Translations under genes and position numbers: made by a program | Notes under the pieces: model-generated | What the model was told of the DNA's origin: nothing | Seen by the model: only the letters and a program-made list of their open reading frames with translations | Databases searched by the model: none | In this document: positions 62,417 to 64,000 of the stretch, piece by piece | Layout: each line of letters begins with the position of its first letter | How positions within the stretch are numbered: position 1 is the stretch's first letter | Source of the DNA: Treponema phagedenis | GTDB lineage: Bacteria > Spirochaetota > Spirochaetia > Treponematales > Treponemataceae | NCBI RefSeq assembly: GCF_008153345.1 | Contig: NZ_CP042818.1 | Span: 3,308,117 to 3,372,116, forward strand | Direction of reading: 5' to 3' | DNA: 64,000 nt

Positions 62417-62610
62417 CTAGTGTAACGTTTTGTAATTAACTTCCGGTTATACAAATTGGAGCACTAACAATGAGGGAGTGCGGATTTAAGCATTCCTATG
62501 GTAAATTGCTCGCCGTTGCACCGTGTCGAACTTTTTTTTATAAAATTTTTTACGTTTTGGGTAAGATATATTAAAAAACGAATCGACTTATTAAAAAAAC
62601 GTTATACTAG
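62417..62610 (+). repeat. Full-length interspersed repeat copy K
   Basis: 194 bases from CTAGTGTAACGTTTTGTAAT to AAACGTTATACTAG; these ends are imperfect inverted repeats (about 19 of 23 match). Contents: GGATTTAAGCATTCCTATGG, TAAATTGCTCGCCGTTGCAC, CGTGTCGAAC, TTTATAAAATTTTTTACG. The best-preserved copy; it differs from copy C by only a few bases. Confidence 0.92.
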
Positions 62611-62856
62611 TTTAACTTGACAATTCGGGAATTTGTATAAATGTATTCAAAACGGAACGAATTATGAAAAATGCCGCAGTATTTTTTACACTAAAAACGT
62701 GAAGATTGTAAATTTAAAATTTTACAGAAAAAAGTATGGAATTTTTATCTGATTCTTACATTGAATCAAAATTAAAAAGATAAATTTAAAAAAATTTTGT
62801 GTAATTTGATATTTTATGAAGTTGATTTTAAAAAATTTTAATCGGGAGGAACGTAT
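62611..62856. other. AT-rich leader of azlCD
   Basis: No repeat or gene is evident. The stretch is very AT-rich. CGGGAGGAACG before the ATG at 62857 is a good ribosome site. A promoter may be TTGATA-like at 62797, but I cannot assign it with confidence. Confidence 0.5.
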
Positions 62857-63561
62857 ATGAAAAGTATTAAATGGAAAGCATTTAAGGCGGCTTTTCCTTA
62901 TACAATTCCAATTTTTGCCGGACTTTGGTTTTTAGGAATTGCTTATGGAATTTATATGAATGTTTTAGGTTTCAGCTTTTGGTATCCTATGCTGATGAGT
63001 TTAACTATTTTCGGCGGGTCATTGGAATTTGTAACGGTGTCAATGTTGCTGAGCAGTTTTGCGCCAATGCAAACGTTGCTTGTCTCACTTATGATTCAAG
63101 CACGACATTTATTTTACGGTATTGCCATGCTTGAAAAATTTAAAGGTCTTGGACGGAAGCGTATATACTTAATTTTCGGCATGTGCGATGAAACTTTCTC
63201 TATTAATTATACGGCAAAAATTCCGGAAAATGTGGATAGAGGATGGTTTATGGTTTTTGTGACTTTTCTTAATCAAATATATTGGGTTTCAGGCGCAACA
63301 ATCGGCGGAATTTTAGGTTCATTTATCTCTTTTAACACTGAAGGACTTGAATTTGTAATGACTACGTTGTTTGTGGTTATTTTTTTGGAACAATGTTTAA
63401 AAGAAAAAAAGCATTATACAGCCATAATCGGAATTGTAAGCTCTATTTTTTGTTTAGCGGTATTTGGAGCAGACTCTTTTTTAATCCCAAGTATGATTTG
63501 CATTCTCTTTTTTCTTTCCATTTTTAGAAAACCCATTGAAAATGCAGGAGGTTTAATATGA
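62857..63561 (+). CDS. azlC: Branched-chain amino acid exporter, AzlC family
   Basis: A 234-residue membrane protein of the AzlC/YgaZ type. [23 protein letters not shown] and [19 protein letters not shown] are at the start, [15 protein letters not shown] near residue 86 and [13 protein letters not shown] next. These are the hallmark motifs of the large subunit of the AzlCD amino acid exporter. About six or seven membrane segments. It overlaps azlD by four bases (ATGA). Confidence 0.93.
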   Translation: MKSIKWKAFKAAFPYTIPIFAGLWFLGIAYGIYMNVLGFSFWYPMLMSLTIFGGSLEFVTVSMLLSSFAPMQTLLVSLMIQARHLFYGIAMLEKFKGLGRKRIYLIFGMCDETFSINYTAKIPENVDRGWFMVFVTFLNQIYWVSGATIGGILGSFISFNTEGLEFVMTTLFVVIFLEQCLKEKKHYTAIIGIVSSIFCLAVFGADSFLIPSMICILFFLSIFRKPIENAGGLI

Positions 63562-63884
63562 CAATTACAGAGCAAATTATTACTATTGCATTATGCGCAC
63601 TCGGAACAATGATAACACGATATCTACCGTTTTTAATTTTTCATGAAGGGCGCTCAACTCCGAAATATATTCAATATCTTGGAAAAGCATTACCTTCAGC
63701 AATTTTTGCACTGCTTGTTGTTTATTGCTTAAAAAATGTCAGTTTTTCATCAGGGCGATACGGTCTGCCTGAATTAATTTCAATAATTTTAACTATAGTT
63801 TTGCACCTTCTAAAACGACAAATGCTTTTGTCAATTGCCGGCGGTACCATATGCTATATGATATTAGTACAATATATTTTTTAA
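63558..63884 (+). CDS. azlD: Branched-chain amino acid exporter small subunit, AzlD family
   Basis: A 108-residue membrane protein of the AzlD/YgaH type with four hydrophobic segments and the opening [49 protein letters not shown] follows. It forms the transporter together with AzlC. The ATG overlaps the azlC stop. The last 116 bases of the window show no gene. Confidence 0.92.
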   Translation: MTITEQIITIALCALGTMITRYLPFLIFHEGRSTPKYIQYLGKALPSAIFALLVVYCLKNVSFSSGRYGLPELISIILTIVLHLLKRQMLLSIAGGTICYMILVQYIF

Positions 63885-64000
63885 AGCCGTAAAGCTGCAT
63901 TACGAAAATTTTAAATCATAGCTTTATTTAAAACTTATAACAATTTTATTTTTTCTCCTTCTATTGTCAAAAAAAGAAAAGACATTGTATAATAGGCGCT

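Overview
This window looks like a chromosomal segment of a host-associated Treponema (Spirochaetota). The evidence is a spirochaete-type S10/spc/alpha ribosomal operon ending in a small basic protein, an LptD-like giant protein beside uvrA, a treponemal ECF S-component, many lipoproteins with spirochaete-style lipoboxes, and a G-tract contingency gene. The species cannot be fixed from the sequence; the T. phagedenis/T. denticola group is my guess. Apart from one transposase there is no phage, plasmid or CRISPR content.

Layout. 1-7980: the end of the ribosomal supercluster (L14 to L17, with secY, L36, S13, S11 and rpoA) and a small conserved basic protein, closed by a terminator. 8121-8204: tRNA-Leu(CAG). 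9049-11925: an esterase and a TonB-ExbD-ExbB block read leftward from a good promoter. 12370-14162: two lipoproteins; the first has a formylglycine-generating-enzyme-like domain and is switched out of frame by a run of 16 G. 14303-15686: an insertion sequence. 15715-23619: a sugar ABC transporter with ribulokinase and a DUF4432 protein under a consensus promoter. 24183-26618: a SPOR-repeat protein and a pRiA4b ORF-3-like protein. 27272-32403: the complete sufCBDSU iron-sulfur operon. 32416-38243: a phosphodiester-glycosidase-like lipoprotein, a formimidoylglutamase-like enzyme and an LptD homologue, followed by uvrA. 41320-48065: a Bax-inhibitor-1 protein, a steroid 5-alpha-reductase-like protein, hflX, a small membrane-anchored protein and ligA. 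48837-52386: a TetR regulator and an ECF transporter. 52879-55598: an ArsR regulator and a CoA-disulfide reductase/rhodanese/TusA/DsrE fusion. 55721-60831: a macrodomain protein, a frameshifted DUF3160 lipoprotein with the relic of a paralogue, and a Memo-like lipoprotein. 60859-63884: an RlmL-type methyltransferase and AzlCD.

The most unusual signal is in the gaps. Nearly every long intergenic stretch holds a member of a modular non-coding repeat. A roughly 194 bp element with imperfect terminal inverted repeats occurs in full at 23616-23819, 44995-45186 and 62417-62610, and as partial or expanded copies at eight or more other sites. Expanded copies carry arrays of hairpins. The loops (A C/T G G A C/T) or the stem bases (CGATGTTT / AAACTCG) are conserved, while the stem sequences differ between copies yet stay perfectly complementary. 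A second framework (12158-12270 and 48666-48777) shows the same behaviour. I think this covarying hairpin-cassette system is the best candidate for something not yet described here.

Other recurring themes are homopolymer or short-repeat contingency tracts in surface lipoproteins, promoters placed so that the -10 box lies 6-8 bases before the start codon (candidate leaderless mRNAs at five genes), and local regulators with operators lying on their own promoters (TetR, ArsR).
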